Of a stretch of DNA of 6,051 nucleotides, positions 5,876-6,051 are shown one piece after another. This stretch comes from Fidelibacterota bacterium. GTDB taxonomy: Bacteria > Fidelibacterota > UBA8477 > JABMPR01. Where the stretch lies: the NCBI GenBank assembly GCA_030595455.1, contig JAUVDF010000068.1, forward strand, positions 1 through 6,051, written 5' to 3'. The notes beneath the pieces were generated by a model that saw only the letters and a list, made by a program, of their open reading frames with translations, was not told the origin of the DNA and did no database searches. A program made the translations under genes and the position numbers. How positions within the stretch are numbered: the first letter of the stretch is position 1; every line of letters begins with the position of its first letter.

Positions 5876-5981
5876 AGCCTGCCAAAATGAGCGCAGAGGT
5901 TTATTAGCGTCTTCCTGAGGCCGAGCGATGCGAGGGGACTCGAAGGATGTTGATTTGTGGTCGGTTGGCAGGTTTTATTTT
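5876..5981 (+). terminator. Long inverted repeat with T-rich tail, possible ptb terminator
   Basis: CCTGCCAA (5878-5885) is exactly complementary to TTGGCAGG (5965-5972), and pairing can extend two further bases with a G-U pair. The right arm is followed by TTTTATTTT (5973-5981). The 79-nt interior carries its own hairpin (5913-5947). The layout resembles a terminator, but the loop is far longer than usual, so this call is tentative. Confidence 0.4.
5911..5950. repeat. GC-rich imperfect palindrome resembling an interspersed intergenic repeat
   Basis: TCCTGAG (5913-5919) pairs with CTC plus AGGA (5939-5941 and 5944-5947) around a GA bulge, and C5921-C5922 can pair with G5936-G5937. The ends TCCTGAG and TCGAAGGATG recall the widespread bacterial intergenic element of the form TCCTGAGCGNAGTCGAAGGA, here with a longer centre. 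The element is clearly more GC-rich than the flanks. Copy number in the genome cannot be seen from one window. Confidence 0.5.
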
Positions 5982-6051
5982 ACACATCTTAGGATGCCCA
6001 TCAAGATATATAATCACTTGATCAGTAGTCAATTGGTCGGAACTAAAACTT

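Larger units (their letters stand above)
5830..6051. other. Non-coding tail of the window
   Basis: No convincing reading frame, tRNA or other RNA gene is visible on either strand. The first part resembles a decayed intergenic repeat (AACCACAGAG at 5847-5856, GCGCAGAGGTTT at 5891-5902). The centre is a GC-rich hairpin, and the end is AT-rich with nothing recognisable. Confidence 0.6.

Noticed and set aside
6005..6032. Minus-strand promoter-like pair TTGACT and TATATC with 16-bp spacing
   Set aside because: No minus-strand gene lies ahead of it in the window, and the site is in AT-rich DNA where such matches are common.

Overview
The window looks like an ordinary bacterial chromosome with all recognisable genes on the + strand. 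A signal-peptide-bearing predicted outer-membrane beta-barrel points to a Gram-negative (diderm) host. Moderate base composition, a K+-dependent-type membrane pyrophosphatase, a strongly extended bS6 and a phosphate-butyryltransferase-type enzyme would fit the FCB superphylum or Marinimicrobia-like lineages. That placement is a guess; nothing here fixes the phylum.

Region 1 (1-2537) is a housekeeping operon. It holds the 3' part of hppA (membrane pyrophosphatase, running in from the left edge), then rpsF (bS6), rpsR (bS18) and rplI (bL9), and ends in a clear intrinsic terminator. The hppA stop codon overlaps the Shine-Dalgarno of rpsF, so the ion-pumping pyrophosphatase is physically coupled to the ribosomal protein genes. 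bS6 starts with TTG and carries a long acidic Ala/Glu tail with a 19-residue tandem repeat. bS18 is the cysteine-containing (zinc-binding) form.

Region 2 (2584-4177) is a compact three-gene cassette: a CPBP-family intramembrane protease, the fluoride channel FluC (CrcB) and a PII-like DUF190 protein. The first two are 1 bp apart. The third has its Shine-Dalgarno inside a hairpin that begins within the end of fluC, which suggests translational coupling. This is the most interesting functional unit: FluC with DUF190 is a recurring pairing whose logic is poorly understood, and the protease is an unusual third partner. No fluoride riboswitch is visible.

Region 3 (4178-4955) holds a small secreted beta-barrel protein of unknown role, with its own spacer and a strong terminator. 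Region 4 (4969-5829) is a phosphate acyltransferase of the Ptb type whose start codon lies only 13 nt after that terminator's T-run. Its usual partner butyrate kinase is not found in the remaining 222 bases. That final stretch (5830-6051) is non-coding. It contains a GC-rich hairpin resembling interspersed bacterial repeats, nested in a longer inverted repeat that ends in a T-rich tract and may terminate ptb.
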